A DNA stretch of 64,000 bases from Planctomycetota bacterium (GCA_026984035.1 JALSSW010000148.1:1-64000); one strand, 5' to 3'. Shown: positions 9,832 through 19,200, counted from the stretch's first letter. Translations and numbers: made by a program. The notes: generated by a model from the sequence alone, not told the origin.

Positions 9832-10308
9832 TTGTTACGTCTCCAAAATGCGCGAAAAGTACTCGTGGCCTTAGGATCCAATATGGGAGACCGAAAGGCT
9901 CATCTTGCCGGAGCGCGGGCATACCTTGCCTCCAATGGTTTGGAGTGCCTCGAACAAAGCCAGGTTCATGAACTTCCCCCCTATGGGGATCCCGGGGGGA
10001 ATCCATATTTAAACCAAGTTCTCCTTTATGCCAGTTTTCATCATCCCTGGAGTCTTCTGGAGATGGGGAAGGCTTGGGAAAAGAGCCAAGGCCGAAGTTT
10101 TTCCAGGCGCAATGGACCCAGGCCCATCGACGTGGATCTTTTAGCCTTTGAGGGGGTGACTATGACCAGTCCCCGATTGACTCTGCCTCATCCGAGGCTG
10201 GCGGGGAGGATCTTCTTGCTTCCCTTGCTGAGAGAAATCCCGTCTGCAACCGGGACAGTGGGCCGAATCCTACGGCCCCAGGAGGCCCTGAAATGTCTGA
10301 CCCCTTGA
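9832..10308 (+). CDS. folK: 2-amino-4-hydroxy-6-hydroxymethyldihydropteridine diphosphokinase (HPPK)
   Basis: The product (158 residues) begins, after a short stub, with VALGSNMGDR, the HPPK N-terminal motif, and has RPIDVDLLAF near residue 100, the metal- and pterin-binding motif, followed by LPHPRLAGRIF. It transfers pyrophosphate from ATP to 6-hydroxymethyl-dihydropterin in folate synthesis. The chosen start is TTG at 9832, preceded by AGGGAG nine bases upstream; the frame stays open further back into pssA but that part encodes nothing like HPPK. It overlaps panC by 16 bases, a usual sign of co-translation; folK and panC neighbours are known in other bacteria. Confidence 0.9.
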   Translation: MLRLQNARKVLVALGSNMGDRKAHLAGARAYLASNGLECLEQSQVHELPPYGDPGGNPYLNQVLLYASFHHPWSLLEMGKAWEKSQGRSFSRRNGPRPIDVDLLAFEGVTMTSPRLTLPHPRLAGRIFLLPLLREIPSATGTVGRILRPQEALKCLTP

Positions 10309-11165
10309 TTGTTTGTCGAACAACCTCCTCGCTTCGTGAAGCTTTGGCGCGGATTCCTCCCGAAAACCGTGGTTTCGTTCCCACAATGGGGGCCTTGCAT
10401 CGAGGCCATTTGAGCTTGGTAGAGGCAGCCAAGGCTCGAAGGGACAATCCTGTGGTGAGTATCTTTGTGAATCCGCTCCAGTTTGGGCCAGGGGAGGATT
10501 TGGATCGATACCCCCGAACCGAAGAAGAGGACCTGAAGCTGCTGAATGAAGCAGGAGTGGGCCTTGTTTTTTTGCCCAGTGTTGAGGAGATGTTTCCGGT
10601 GGGGATGGGAACCTTTGTGGAAGTGGCGGGGATTTCTGAAGAACTGGAGGGGAGTCTCAGGCCGGGGCACTTTCGAGGGGTAGCTACGGTTTGTGCCCGT
10701 CTTTTCCATTTGGTGGAGCCTGCACGGGCCTACTTCGGCTGGAAAGATATGCAACAATGCTGTCTTTTACAGAAGATGGTCCGAGATCTTGCCTTTCCTT
10801 TGGAGATCATTCCCTGTGAAATCGTGCGCGAGGAGGATGGTCTTGCCCTTTCTTCTCGAAATCGGTATTTGAGCGCAGAACAAAGAAAGGCGGCCAGCAC
10901 CCTCTCAAGGAGTTTGCGGAAGGCCTGTCAAGCTTTCGCAGAGGGAGAGCGTTCTTTCATGGCCCTGGAGGCTTTAGTGCGAAGAAACCTGGATCCATCT
11001 CTTTGCTGTGAATATGTGGCGGTCCGTCGAAGTATGGATTTTTCAAACCCCGGTCCCACCGTAGATGGAGGCCGCATTTTGGCTGCAGCAAAGCTGGGGG
11101 AAGTCCATTTGATTGATAATATGCCCCTTGAGGAGTTCGAGAAGGGTGAAGATCTACCGTCGTAA
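10293..11165 (+). CDS. panC: Pantothenate synthetase (pantoate-beta-alanine ligase)
   Basis: A 290-residue protein of the nucleotidyltransferase (HIGH) superfamily: PTMGALHRGH at residues 30-39 holds the HxGH ATP motif and LSSRNRYLS near residue 186 is the KMSKS-like loop. It condenses pantoate with beta-alanine using ATP, the last step to pantothenate for coenzyme A. FVNPLQFGPGEDLDRYPR, the pantoate site, is present. Length is standard. It overlaps folK upstream and ispE downstream (20 bases), so it sits in the middle of one operon. No panB or panD is in view, and the DUF2520 gene further on may supply the pantoate-forming reduction. Confidence 0.95.
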   Translation: MSDPLIVCRTTSSLREALARIPPENRGFVPTMGALHRGHLSLVEAAKARRDNPVVSIFVNPLQFGPGEDLDRYPRTEEEDLKLLNEAGVGLVFLPSVEEMFPVGMGTFVEVAGISEELEGSLRPGHFRGVATVCARLFHLVEPARAYFGWKDMQQCCLLQKMVRDLAFPLEIIPCEIVREEDGLALSSRNRYLSAEQRKAASTLSRSLRKACQAFAEGERSFMALEALVRRNLDPSLCCEYVAVRRSMDFSNPGPTVDGGRILAAAKLGEVHLIDNMPLEEFEKGEDLPS

Positions 11166-12264
11166 AGCCCCTGCAAAAGTCAATCTCCTACTTGAAGTTC
11201 TTGGTAAGCGGGATGATGGGTTTCATGAGCTTCGAACGGTCTTTGATGCCTTAGAATTTGGCGACGACCTGTCCTTTTACCCCGAAAAGGACTCAGGGTT
11301 TTCTCTCGAACTGGCAAATCCTCAGGTTCCAGAAGGTTTTCCCTTGAATGGGAGCAACCTGATTCTTCGAGCAGCAGAGGCCTATCGAAGCGCATATCCC
11401 GGATCTTTAGGGGGAACTTTTGTTTTGGAAAAACGGATCCCGATGGGGGCAGGTCTGGGGGGGGGATCCAGTGACGGGGCACAGGCACTTCTACTCCTCG
11501 AAGAGGCTGAACGTGGGGAAGGATATCTAGACTCCAAAAGAGACCCAAAGGATTTGCGAAAACTTGCAGCTTCTTTGGGGGCTGATCTCCCCTTTTTCTT
11601 GGAAGGAGGGAGAGCTTTCGCCGAGGGCCGGGGGGATGGGATTTGCCCTCTGGAGGAGCAAATCCCCCTGTTTTATCTTCTGATTTTTCCTCGGGTGCAC
11701 TGTGACACTGCTGCGGTCTTCCGCCAGTATCAACGGGGGTTGACAAGAAAGGGAGGCACTTTAGGGTTATTCCCAGGTAAGTATTTTTGTCAAGTTAAAT
11801 CGGATGAAGAGCACTGCCACCCCTCTCGGTTTGCAAGGCGGTTTTATTTCCAAGGTGTATCGCAACCCTTCTTTCAAAAAGAGGCCTCGTCAAGGTCTTT
11901 GTGCCACCCAATTCTTGCGAGTTCCGAGATTGCTCTAGGCTTTTTAAACTGGGCTCTGCAATTTGATGCTTCGGCAGATCCGCTTACCCAGCTCTTTAAT
12001 GATCTCCGTTGTGCAGCGATACGGGAGTATCCTGAGCTGGAAGAGATCCTTCGGTTGTTGCGGGATCTTGGCCTTCCTCCCCCCCACCTTTCCGGGAGTG
12101 GTTCTACCTTCTTTCTGGTGTTCCAAGACAGAGGAGCGTGTGAGGCTATGGCAAGCGATCTTGCTTCTCAGTGGGAGAATTTGCCTCAGGAAAAAAAAGA
12201 TCTGATTTCTTTCGTTACAACTCGGTCTTTTCCGCGCCTTCTTAGGGAGGAGGAAGATTCCTAG
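11146..12264 (+). CDS. ispE: 4-diphosphocytidyl-2-C-methyl-D-erythritol kinase
   Basis: A GHMP-family kinase: substrate motif APAKVNLLLEV near the start, GHMP ATP loop PMGAGLGGGSSDGAQAL at about residues 99-115 and the C-terminal motif HLSGSGSTFF. It phosphorylates the 2-position of CDP-methylerythritol in the non-mevalonate (MEP) isoprenoid route. I chose GTG 11146 (product 372 residues) because AGGAG lies ten bases upstream and homology begins at once; a TTG at 11113 is possible. The protein is longer than the usual ~290 residues, mostly from an aromatic/basic-rich stretch around residues 205-255 inserted before the C-terminal substrate region. panC overlaps its start; spoVG follows 152 bases later. 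Confidence 0.9.
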   Translation: MKIYRRKAPAKVNLLLEVLGKRDDGFHELRTVFDALEFGDDLSFYPEKDSGFSLELANPQVPEGFPLNGSNLILRAAEAYRSAYPGSLGGTFVLEKRIPMGAGLGGGSSDGAQALLLLEEAERGEGYLDSKRDPKDLRKLAASLGADLPFFLEGGRAFAEGRGDGICPLEEQIPLFYLLIFPRVHCDTAAVFRQYQRGLTRKGGTLGLFPGKYFCQVKSDEEHCHPSRFARRFYFQGVSQPFFQKEASSRSLCHPILASSEIALGFLNWALQFDASADPLTQLFNDLRCAAIREYPELEEILRLLRDLGLPPPHLSGSGSTFFLVFQDRGACEAMASDLASQWENLPQEKKDLISFVTTRSFPRLLREEEDS

Positions 12265-12416
12265 TCTGGACGACAAAGGATCTCATGGATCCCTGGCTTC
12301 GTTTTTTAAGGCAGGAGCCGCTCCTCCTGGTCCTGAATGTTTCTGCATGGCGGCAGAATTCCAAGACCAAATCCCCAGTTCCTTTCTAGATATCCAACAT
12401 GGAAGGAGGAGAGCAA

Positions 12417-12890
12417 GTGAAGGTAACCGAAGTTCGCATCAAGCTCATGGATGGCTCCCAAAGGAATGGAGACGTGAAGCTCAAGGCTTTTTGTTCCGTT
12501 ACTCTGGACGGAGCTTTTGTGATCCGAGATCTCAAGGTGATTCAAGGGACCAATGGTCTCTTCGTAGCCATGCCCAGTCGCAAGGTGATGAGTCACTGCC
12601 CCTGCTGTGAGACAAAAAACTTTCTCTTGGCCCGATACTGTAATGACTGTGGAAAAGAACTTCCTCGTGTTTCAGAAAAGGAGATTGATGGGTCTAGGAA
12701 ACGGTATGCAGACATTGTGCATCCTGTGCATTCCAAGGCGCGTAAGCTTCTTCATGACGCTGTGTTGAATGCATACCAGAGGGAGCTTGGGGACAGGGGG
12801 AACTCGGGAGGGAAGAGGGGGATTCCGGGGCCTCCCCACATCTCGGGTTCTGATTCGGGGAAATTAGAGTGTTTTGAGGGGGAAGCCTAA
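12417..12890 (+). CDS. spoVG: SpoVG family protein with C-terminal zinc ribbon
   Basis: Residues 1-58 match SpoVG (VTEVRIKLMDG, VTLDGAFVIRDLKVI, GLFVAMPSRK), a small nucleic-acid-binding regulator known from Bacillus, Listeria and Borrelia. The classic protein ends about residue 85; here residues 60-82 instead form a four-Cys zinc ribbon (C61-x2-C64, then CNDC), followed by a conserved-looking segment (YADIVHPVHSKARKLL) and a Gly/Pro-rich tail. GTG 12417 is chosen because GGAGG lies immediately upstream at usual distance; the ATG at 12399 would bury it. SpoVG binds RNA and DNA, so the ribbon probably adds another nucleic-acid or protein contact. It lies behind ispE as in Bacillus. Confidence 0.88.
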   Translation: MKVTEVRIKLMDGSQRNGDVKLKAFCSVTLDGAFVIRDLKVIQGTNGLFVAMPSRKVMSHCPCCETKNFLLARYCNDCGKELPRVSEKEIDGSRKRYADIVHPVHSKARKLLHDAVLNAYQRELGDRGNSGGKRGIPGPPHISGSDSGKLECFEGEA

Positions 12891-12990
12891 GGAGCCCATG
12901 GTTCTCATGGGGACGGGTTCTAGGGGGAGTTTCTTGGGGACCGTGTTCTGGGGACAGGGGGGCAGAGGTCAGGAGGGAGGGTTTCGGGGG
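12789..12990 (+). repeat. Array of G-runs with G-quadruplex potential
   Basis: The plus strand carries about a dozen runs of three to six G. Five runs at 12789-12821 are spaced by 3, 5, 1 and 4 bases and fit the G-quadruplex pattern; further groups occur at 12909-12939 and 12957-12990. The first lies in the tail of spoVG, the others in the gap before the DUF2520 gene. As these are on the non-template strand, an RNA quadruplex could form in the transcript. Confidence 0.5.
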
Positions 12991-13068
12991 TAAGTAGGTA
13001 AGCTGGGGTGATTCATTTCTGGATTTTTTTGACATCTTTGTGTGGAACTCAGGAATAATCCAAGCTGG

Positions 13069-13941
13069 ATGAACTTAACTGCGGGAATGATCGGAACGGG
13101 TCGAATGGCCGAAGTCCTGGGAAAGGCCTTTTCTTGGGATCCAAAGGGCCTTTTAAGATTCCGGTTTTTTATGGGGCGGGATCGGCAACGAACCAAAGAT
13201 CTATCCAGTGTTTTGGGGGCAGACGCGCTCAGCTTTGGAGATCCGCTCCCCAGAGTGGATCTCCTTTGGATTGCCGTTCGGGATGACGCTCTCGAAGAAG
13301 TCGCTGACGGACTGGCTCGAGCCTCCTGGCCAGAGGGTCCCCCCAAACTTGTCATCCATGGCTCGGGAGCAAAGGGGGTTGAGGCTCTCAAGAGTTTTCG
13401 GAACATGGGTGTCCCTCTTGGAGTTTTGCATCCCCTTTTCAGCCTTCAAGTTGGGATGGGGATGAAGGGACGATTGTTTATTCTTACTGGGGATCCCGAA
13501 GCAAGAGGGCTTCTTGAGCCCTTGGTGAGATCCATTGGGGCTCGGCCCAGATATATAAAGAACCTGAATCCGGCGCTCTACCACTGCGCTGCATCGATGT
13601 TGGCGAATGGGACCACTGCTTTGTATGCAGGGGGAGTGGAATTGCTTCAAAAGGCGAGTGCTGGGGCCTTAGGGAAAGAGGAGGCCGTTTTGCTTATGCG
13701 TGCTTCCCTCGAAGCTTTGGAGCAGGGAGAGCCTGAGGAGGTTCTGACGGGGCCTGTGCAACGGGGAGATTTGGAGACGGTGGCCAGCCATCTGGCAAGC
13801 TTGGAAGGGCAGACAGGAGAGCAACAAAAGCTCTACCGGGCTCTCATGGGATATGCATTATCTTTGGCTGCCCAAGGGGGGCTGCCCGAAGGCCTTCGGC
13901 GGGACCTCGAACTCATGCTCGAATGGGAGGGGGAGGCGTGA
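13069..13941 (+). CDS. Rossmann-like oxidoreductase with DUF2520 domain (possible ketopantoate reductase)
   Basis: The protein has an N-terminal NAD(P)-binding fold (GMIGTGRMAEVLGKAF at residues 7-22; LLWIAVRDDALEEVA; LVIHGSGAKG) and a helical second half with GVLHPLFSLQ and LNPALYHCAASMLANGTTALYAG, the hallmarks of the DUF2520/COG5495 family. These are distant relatives of pyrroline-carboxylate and ketopantoate reductases. ATG 13069 places the nucleotide-binding loop seven residues from the end as usual; GTG 13042 is the alternative. It ends at 13941 with a 4-base GTGA overlap with the aroDE gene. Because panC is in the same cluster, I infer that it may reduce ketopantoate to pantoate; a role in shikimate metabolism is the alternative. 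Confidence 0.82.
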   Translation: MNLTAGMIGTGRMAEVLGKAFSWDPKGLLRFRFFMGRDRQRTKDLSSVLGADALSFGDPLPRVDLLWIAVRDDALEEVADGLARASWPEGPPKLVIHGSGAKGVEALKSFRNMGVPLGVLHPLFSLQVGMGMKGRLFILTGDPEARGLLEPLVRSIGARPRYIKNLNPALYHCAASMLANGTTALYAGGVELLQKASAGALGKEEAVLLMRASLEALEQGEPEEVLTGPVQRGDLETVASHLASLEGQTGEQQKLYRALMGYALSLAAQGGLPEGLRRDLELMLEWEGEA

Positions 13942-15467
13942 CCCGCTTTGTGGCAAGTGTCTTCCCAAAAGGGGTAGAAGAAGGGCGAGAGCAAGGGAGA
14001 TCTGCTCTTCGCTCCGGGGCAGATTTGATCGAGTTTCGCGTCGACCGTCTTCGACATCCATCGGAGGTCGCGACTCTGGTTTCACTCTTCCCTGAGAACT
14101 CTTTGATCTCATGCCGAGTCCCCGAAGATGGGGGGGAGTGGGCAGGAACCGTGGAAGAACGCCGAAGAATGCTCATTGCCGCCGTGGGGGCTGGAGCGAA
14201 ATGGGTGGATCTGGAGCATTGGGAAACCCTGGGGCTCCCTCCCGGAAGTTCCACAAAGATTCTTCGCTCCTATCATCGTCTTCATGGCGCCCCTTCCCAA
14301 CCCGAGGAACTCATGAGGCGCATGTGTCGTTCGGGTGCAGATGCTCTCAAGATTGTCTGGATGGGTTATGACGCGGCAGATTATTCCAAGATCCATGAAC
14401 TATATTCGATGGTTCCCGATCTTCCCCTTACGGCTTTTCTCGTGGGAAAGGCCGGCCGTTCCTCACGATTTCTCGCCATCTTGGAAGGGGCCCCTTTTCT
14501 CTATTGCGCTCCGGGCCCCGGCCTTGCTGTGGCGGAGGGGCAACCCGACCTCTTCGAAGCCTCTCAGGTCTACCGATTGGGGAATGCAAAACCGGGTGAC
14601 CGGTTCTGGGGCCTTTGTGGATCCCCCGTTGAACACTCTCTGGGTTATCGCTTACACAATGGGCTGGGGCGGTGGATCCCAAACCTTCCAAGGTATTTCC
14701 CCTTTGAAACTCAGGAACCTGAGGCTCTTGCACGGATGCTTTGGGGGATTTATGGGGAGAGTTTTTTGGGACTGTCGGTCACCGCTCCTCACAAGCGGAG
14801 GGCTTATCGTTTTTCCTGCCAGCGGGACGAATGGGCCGAGGCCTGTGGGGCCGTCAATACCCTTAAAGCAAGCCCTGAAGGTTTCCTTGGCTACAATACC
14901 GATGCGCCGGCCATTGCCCGCTGTTTGGCCGAGGCTTCCCCCCATGGTCTCGCAGGGATGACGGCCCTTGTCGTTGGGGGGGGTGGGGTCGCCCGCTCGG
15001 CCTGTGTGGCACTCCAATCCCTTGGTTGTCGAGTCGCGATTGCCGCCCGATCACGGAAAAAGATCTTAGGTTTTGCGAAGGAGAGAGGAGTCACCGTACT
15101 CCCCTTCGAAGCAAGCCTTCTCAAAGATCTTTCTGCCAGGGTTCTGATTCATGCAACCCCTGTGGGGCAAGAGGGTGAAAAAGCCGAGGGTCAATCCCTG
15201 TTCTCGGAAGCCGACATCCCCCATGGCCTCCTGACATTGGATTTAGTGTATCGGCCCACAATGACACCACTTCTCCAAAGGGTTCGTCGGGCCGGTGGAA
15301 TTGCTGTTTCTGGGCTTCGAGTGTTTTTGCACCAGGCTGCATTGCAGGTTGAAGTTTTGCTTGGTGAACGTATCCCCCCACTGGGCGGAATCGAAGATTT
15401 GGCTGTTTTGGTGGGACCTGAAGGGAGGGAGTTGGAGCAGGAAGGGTTGTGGGGAGGCTGTCCTTGA
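13938..15467 (+). CDS. aroDE: Bifunctional 3-dehydroquinate dehydratase (type I) / shikimate dehydrogenase
   Basis: Residues 1-215 are a type I dehydroquinase barrel: IEFRVDRL, catalytic His113 in SYHRLHG and Schiff-base Lys138 in ADALKIVW. Residues 225-490 are shikimate dehydrogenase: SVTAPHKRRA (catalytic Lys), CGAVNTL, GYNTDAPAIA (catalytic Asp) and the NADP loop VVGGGGVARSA. Together they convert 3-dehydroquinate to shikimate. In the substrate motif GSPVEHSLGYRLHN the usual second Ser and the Pro (HSxSPxxHN) are Gly and Tyr, which may alter shikimate binding. The GTG start at 13938 overlaps the previous stop and has GGGAGG seven bases before it. aroD-aroE fusions are known from plants and from planctomycetes, chlamydiae and others. 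Confidence 0.92.
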   Translation: MTRFVASVFPKGVEEGREQGRSALRSGADLIEFRVDRLRHPSEVATLVSLFPENSLISCRVPEDGGEWAGTVEERRRMLIAAVGAGAKWVDLEHWETLGLPPGSSTKILRSYHRLHGAPSQPEELMRRMCRSGADALKIVWMGYDAADYSKIHELYSMVPDLPLTAFLVGKAGRSSRFLAILEGAPFLYCAPGPGLAVAEGQPDLFEASQVYRLGNAKPGDRFWGLCGSPVEHSLGYRLHNGLGRWIPNLPRYFPFETQEPEALARMLWGIYGESFLGLSVTAPHKRRAYRFSCQRDEWAEACGAVNTLKASPEGFLGYNTDAPAIARCLAEASPHGLAGMTALVVGGGGVARSACVALQSLGCRVAIAARSRKKILGFAKERGVTVLPFEASLLKDLSARVLIHATPVGQEGEKAEGQSLFSEADIPHGLLTLDLVYRPTMTPLLQRVRRAGGIAVSGLRVFLHQAALQVEVLLGERIPPLGGIEDLAVLVGPEGRELEQEGLWGGCP

Positions 15468-16012
15468 AAGGCCCAAGCTTAGGCTTGATTCTAATCGGGC
15501 AACGAGGAACCGGCAAAACCACCTTAGGGGGACTGCTTGCCCGGCATTGGGGACTTCCCTTTTCCGACAGTGATCAGGAGTTTCAGCGGGAACATGCTTG
15601 CACTTCTGGAGATTGGATCCGCCGTTTTGGAGAGGTTTCTTTTCGGGTGGAGGAGGAGCGAATCGTCGGGCGTCTTTTTCATGATTTGAGGAAAGCCCCA
15701 AGGATTTTGGCTCTTGGGGGGGGAGCTCCGACCACTGGGACCACGAAGAAGGGGCTTGAAGAACTTCGCCTCTTTGGGAGCAGCATTCTTTATTTGACCT
15801 GCCCCATGGAACTTGCCCTGAGTCGTATGGAGAAACGCTTCGAGGCGGAACCCCTTCTGAGGGAGGGAACACCCAAGGGGGATTGGGAGCAGCTCTTTTT
15901 GGAGCGGCATCGTTCATATGCTGCTTTAGCGGATCACCAGTTTGAGAATGATTTCGAAAACCCGGAGACTGCTTTGAAAGCCCTGCTCCCTATGTTGGAG
16001 AGATCTGATTAA
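15464..16012 (+). CDS. aroK: Shikimate kinase
   Basis: A 182-residue P-loop kinase: GQRGTGKTT at residues 11-19 (Walker A), DSDQEF (Mg and shikimate aspartates), FRVEEERIV (shikimate-binding Arg/Glu) and LGGGAPT. It phosphorylates shikimate at O3, the next step after the fused upstream enzyme. Start TTG 15464 forms a TTGA overlap with the aroDE stop and has GGGGAGG six bases upstream; GTG 15449 is less likely. The lid region contains Arg in RFEAEPLLRE as in the family. With the fusion gene it makes a compact shikimate operon; no aroA, aroB or aroC is in the window. Confidence 0.93.
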   Translation: MKGPSLGLILIGQRGTGKTTLGGLLARHWGLPFSDSDQEFQREHACTSGDWIRRFGEVSFRVEEERIVGRLFHDLRKAPRILALGGGAPTTGTTKKGLEELRLFGSSILYLTCPMELALSRMEKRFEAEPLLREGTPKGDWEQLFLERHRSYAALADHQFENDFENPETALKALLPMLERSD

Positions 16013-16228
16013 CCCAAAAGCAAGCCAAAGAAGGGGAGGAATGGCTCTTTCAGAGGCTGTAGGCCCCTATGTCGGGCAATCGGACCCGATTCATTGAGTT
16101 GAGGCTCCTCCAGGTTCCTCTTGGCTTATTTTCCCCTTTTCCTTCGAAACAATGGACTTCTGTTCTAATGTAGAGGGAATAAGAGGTCGAGAAGGAAAGA
16201 GGCAGAGAAGAAAACGAGGAGATCGCGT

Positions 16229-19200
16229 GTGAAGTCAGAGTTGATGCCCAAAGAGGCGGGGATTTTTGACCAAAGCTGCCTTTTTGTTTGCGCTCTGTTC
16301 GCTTTCAATTTGTTCGTGTTTACTCTTTGGATTCCTTCGCGAGCCCTTTTTGCTACAAAAGGGGCTTACAGGCTGGAGGACCATGGGGGAGCCAGGCCAA
16401 GGCAAACCAAACCAAGTCAAAACCGGATTGCCCTTTACAAGAAGTTCCTCCTTGGGCCCGATCCGAAGCCGGAGATGAGTGAAGAGCGGCGCCTTGCGAT
16501 CCTCAGCCTCGTGAGGAATCCGGCTCCCCAAGCCCATGCCGTTTTACAAGAAGTCCTGGCTTTGGCTGGAAATCCCTCACGAGTTCCCCGTTCCACCGTC
16601 CAGAAAATCTGTCAGGCTCTCACTGAGCAAGAAATTTTGGATCTGAGTACCACAACTTTGGTCAGTACAGGCTCGGGGGACTCCAAAAAACTTGAGATCT
16701 ACCGGAGTTATGTCCCCGTTATGATTGCTCTGCGGGCGAAGAAGATTGGAGAGGATCCCACGATCCTCCCTCTCATCCACCGGTTTTTTCTTCTCCTCCC
16801 TACCAAAATACGTCGGGAGGTTCTTTCCCGGGAAGTGGAAAATAAGGATCCCAAACTCCAGGCGGCCGCGCTGCGAATTGTGGGGATCACAAGGGATTTG
16901 GACCTGGCTCCATCCATAGCCCCTCTCTTAAGGGATAAGACTCTTAAGCCAATTGTCCAAGAATCACTTGCCCGATTGACCCTCAGGGCAGAGCTATTTA
17001 AGAACGAAAAGGAATTCCAAAAATGGTATAAGGCGCATAAAGGAAAAAGCTTCGAATCGCTTGCGGAAGAAGCCCTTCAAAGAGGACTTCGTAGAGGAAT
17101 TCAAGCAGAAGAAAAGTTCCGAAAAGTGGTCTTGAATTTTGCCAACGAAGCCATTGATCTGGGCCTTAAGGTTCGGCCTCTCCCCTTTGATTCCTTTCAA
17201 TCCCTTTTATCCAAGGTTGAGGGAGCACAAGATCGGGCTCTTTTGGGTAAGAGGCTGTTCCAGGGGCTTCGAATCCTTGCTGGAAGGAATGGGGTAGGCC
17301 TTCCTTGGAAAGCTACAGATCCCGGCTTGAAAGAATTTTTTGAATTCGCCAGGAAAGAATATGCTGGATCACAGGACCCAAAAAGAAAGGGGTATTGGCT
17401 CTCTCTAGCCACTCTTCTGGGAAAAGCCTTGGGCGGAAAATCTGCCAATTGGGCGAGGCTTACTCTTCAGTCCATTCTTCTTGGAAAAGCACCTTTTGAT
17501 TTGGAACAGACCTTGGATTTGTTGTCACTTTTTCCTTCGGATGGTGTTCGAGAGACCATCTTGAAATTTATTAATGAGGAACTTCTCCAAAATGTACCAT
17601 TGCCCCATCGGGCTGACATTATGGGTTTTGCCGTTGATGTCTTGGGCAAGATGGGGCCTCCCAGCGATCGGGTTTTGGTCAAAGGGATTCGCGAGTTAAC
17701 GCTTCGAATGGTCCGGAAAAAAGGTCTTCCCATGAAGCTCCGAGAGGCTGCATTGGATCTTGGGGGAAAGTTGGATGGGGCTGGAGTATTGGAGGCCTTT
17801 CAACCCCTTGTCCTTGCCAGTTCGGAAGAAGTCCCCCCCTCTCTCCGCATGAGAGCCTTTGGTTGGGTGGAGACTTTGGGGACGGGAATGCTCCAGGCCG
17901 AGAAGGGTCCCTCTTCGATAGCAGTGGCCGAACGGATCTTGAGTTTTTTCTTTAAATGCCTTGGGGATCCTGAGTCAAGGTTACGAGAGCAGGTCTGTAA
18001 AGCTCTTGAGTCTTTTCCCCCTTCTCCCAAAAACTTTCCGGAGGAAAAACGCCGGGAATGGTGGGGACGAATCCTAGGAAGGATCGGCAAGATTCTTCGA
18101 GAAGAAAAGGATTCCCATGTAATTGATTCCCTCCGCAGGGTGTTTCTCTCAGCTCCCGGCAACAGCCTTCCCGGGGCTACCGTAATTGAGCACTTTGTTG
18201 GGGTCCTCCTTTATTGGGGGGAAAAACGAAGGGCGGATTATGAGAAACAACTCCCTTTCTTCTTGAAAGATCTTGAGCTTCTTCTCAAAAGCAAAGGACT
18301 CCTGCCTAAGACTCTGGTTGCGTTTGCCCGTTCCCTAAAAAATGCCGGATTAAAGCGGCCCGCATCCTTGATACTTGCGGCTCCTTCCCTTGTCGCATTG
18401 GATTCGATGGCGGAAACCCTCCCCGAGAAGCAGCGGATCGAAGCACTTAGGATTCGAAAGGAGCGTGCCTCTCTCCTACTTTCCCTCCTCGTCGAAGAGG
18501 GGATTCCGGTGGATTGGAAGGATGCAACAAAGACTCTCCAGGCACAGAGAATCTTGGGAGCAAAAAAGGGACTTTTGGATCTTGGAAATGAGAGTCCGAG
18601 AGCAGTGTTTTATCTTGCTTGGGCTGAACTCTTTTCCGGAAATCCTTCCAAGGCCGAAAGCCTGTTTACAAGGTTCCGCAACTCTAAGCCCGCACCTTCT
18701 CCCCAAATTTTGGGAATTGCTACTTTGTTGCACGCAAAGGCTCTTCTAAGGATCGGGAAGCCTCGAGCTGCTTCCGCCCTTCTTTCCTCTCGAAAGGATC
18801 TTGAGGGAATGACCCTTCTTCTGGAGGCCCGTAAGGCAGCTGGGGATCACGCTGGAGTCGTTTCCCTTGTTCAGGATTTATTGCAATCTCCGAATATTCC
18901 TGCTTCGGGGCCTAAGCATGTCGACCTTCTTTTGGATTTAGCGGAGGCGCAAATAGCCATGAAGGATTTGGAGGCATGCCTATCCACTGTGAAGAGTCTC
19001 CCGCTTTTGACTCGTGACAGTGCTCAAAGCAGGCTCAAACTCCTGCGTTCTCAGATCCGTTCTCTTCTTAAAGAGTTCGAAAAGAAGAAAAAGAAGGGAA
19101 CTCCGAAGCCTGTCCCTTCAAAAAAAACAGCCACTCAAAATGCTTCTCCCGGGTCGGGGAAAAAGACGGGAAGCTCCCCAGCTAAGGGGGCCCAACCTGG

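Noticed and set aside
12694-13035. Minus-strand frame across the spoVG tail
   Set aside because: Pro-rich reading is explained by the G-runs on the plus strand.
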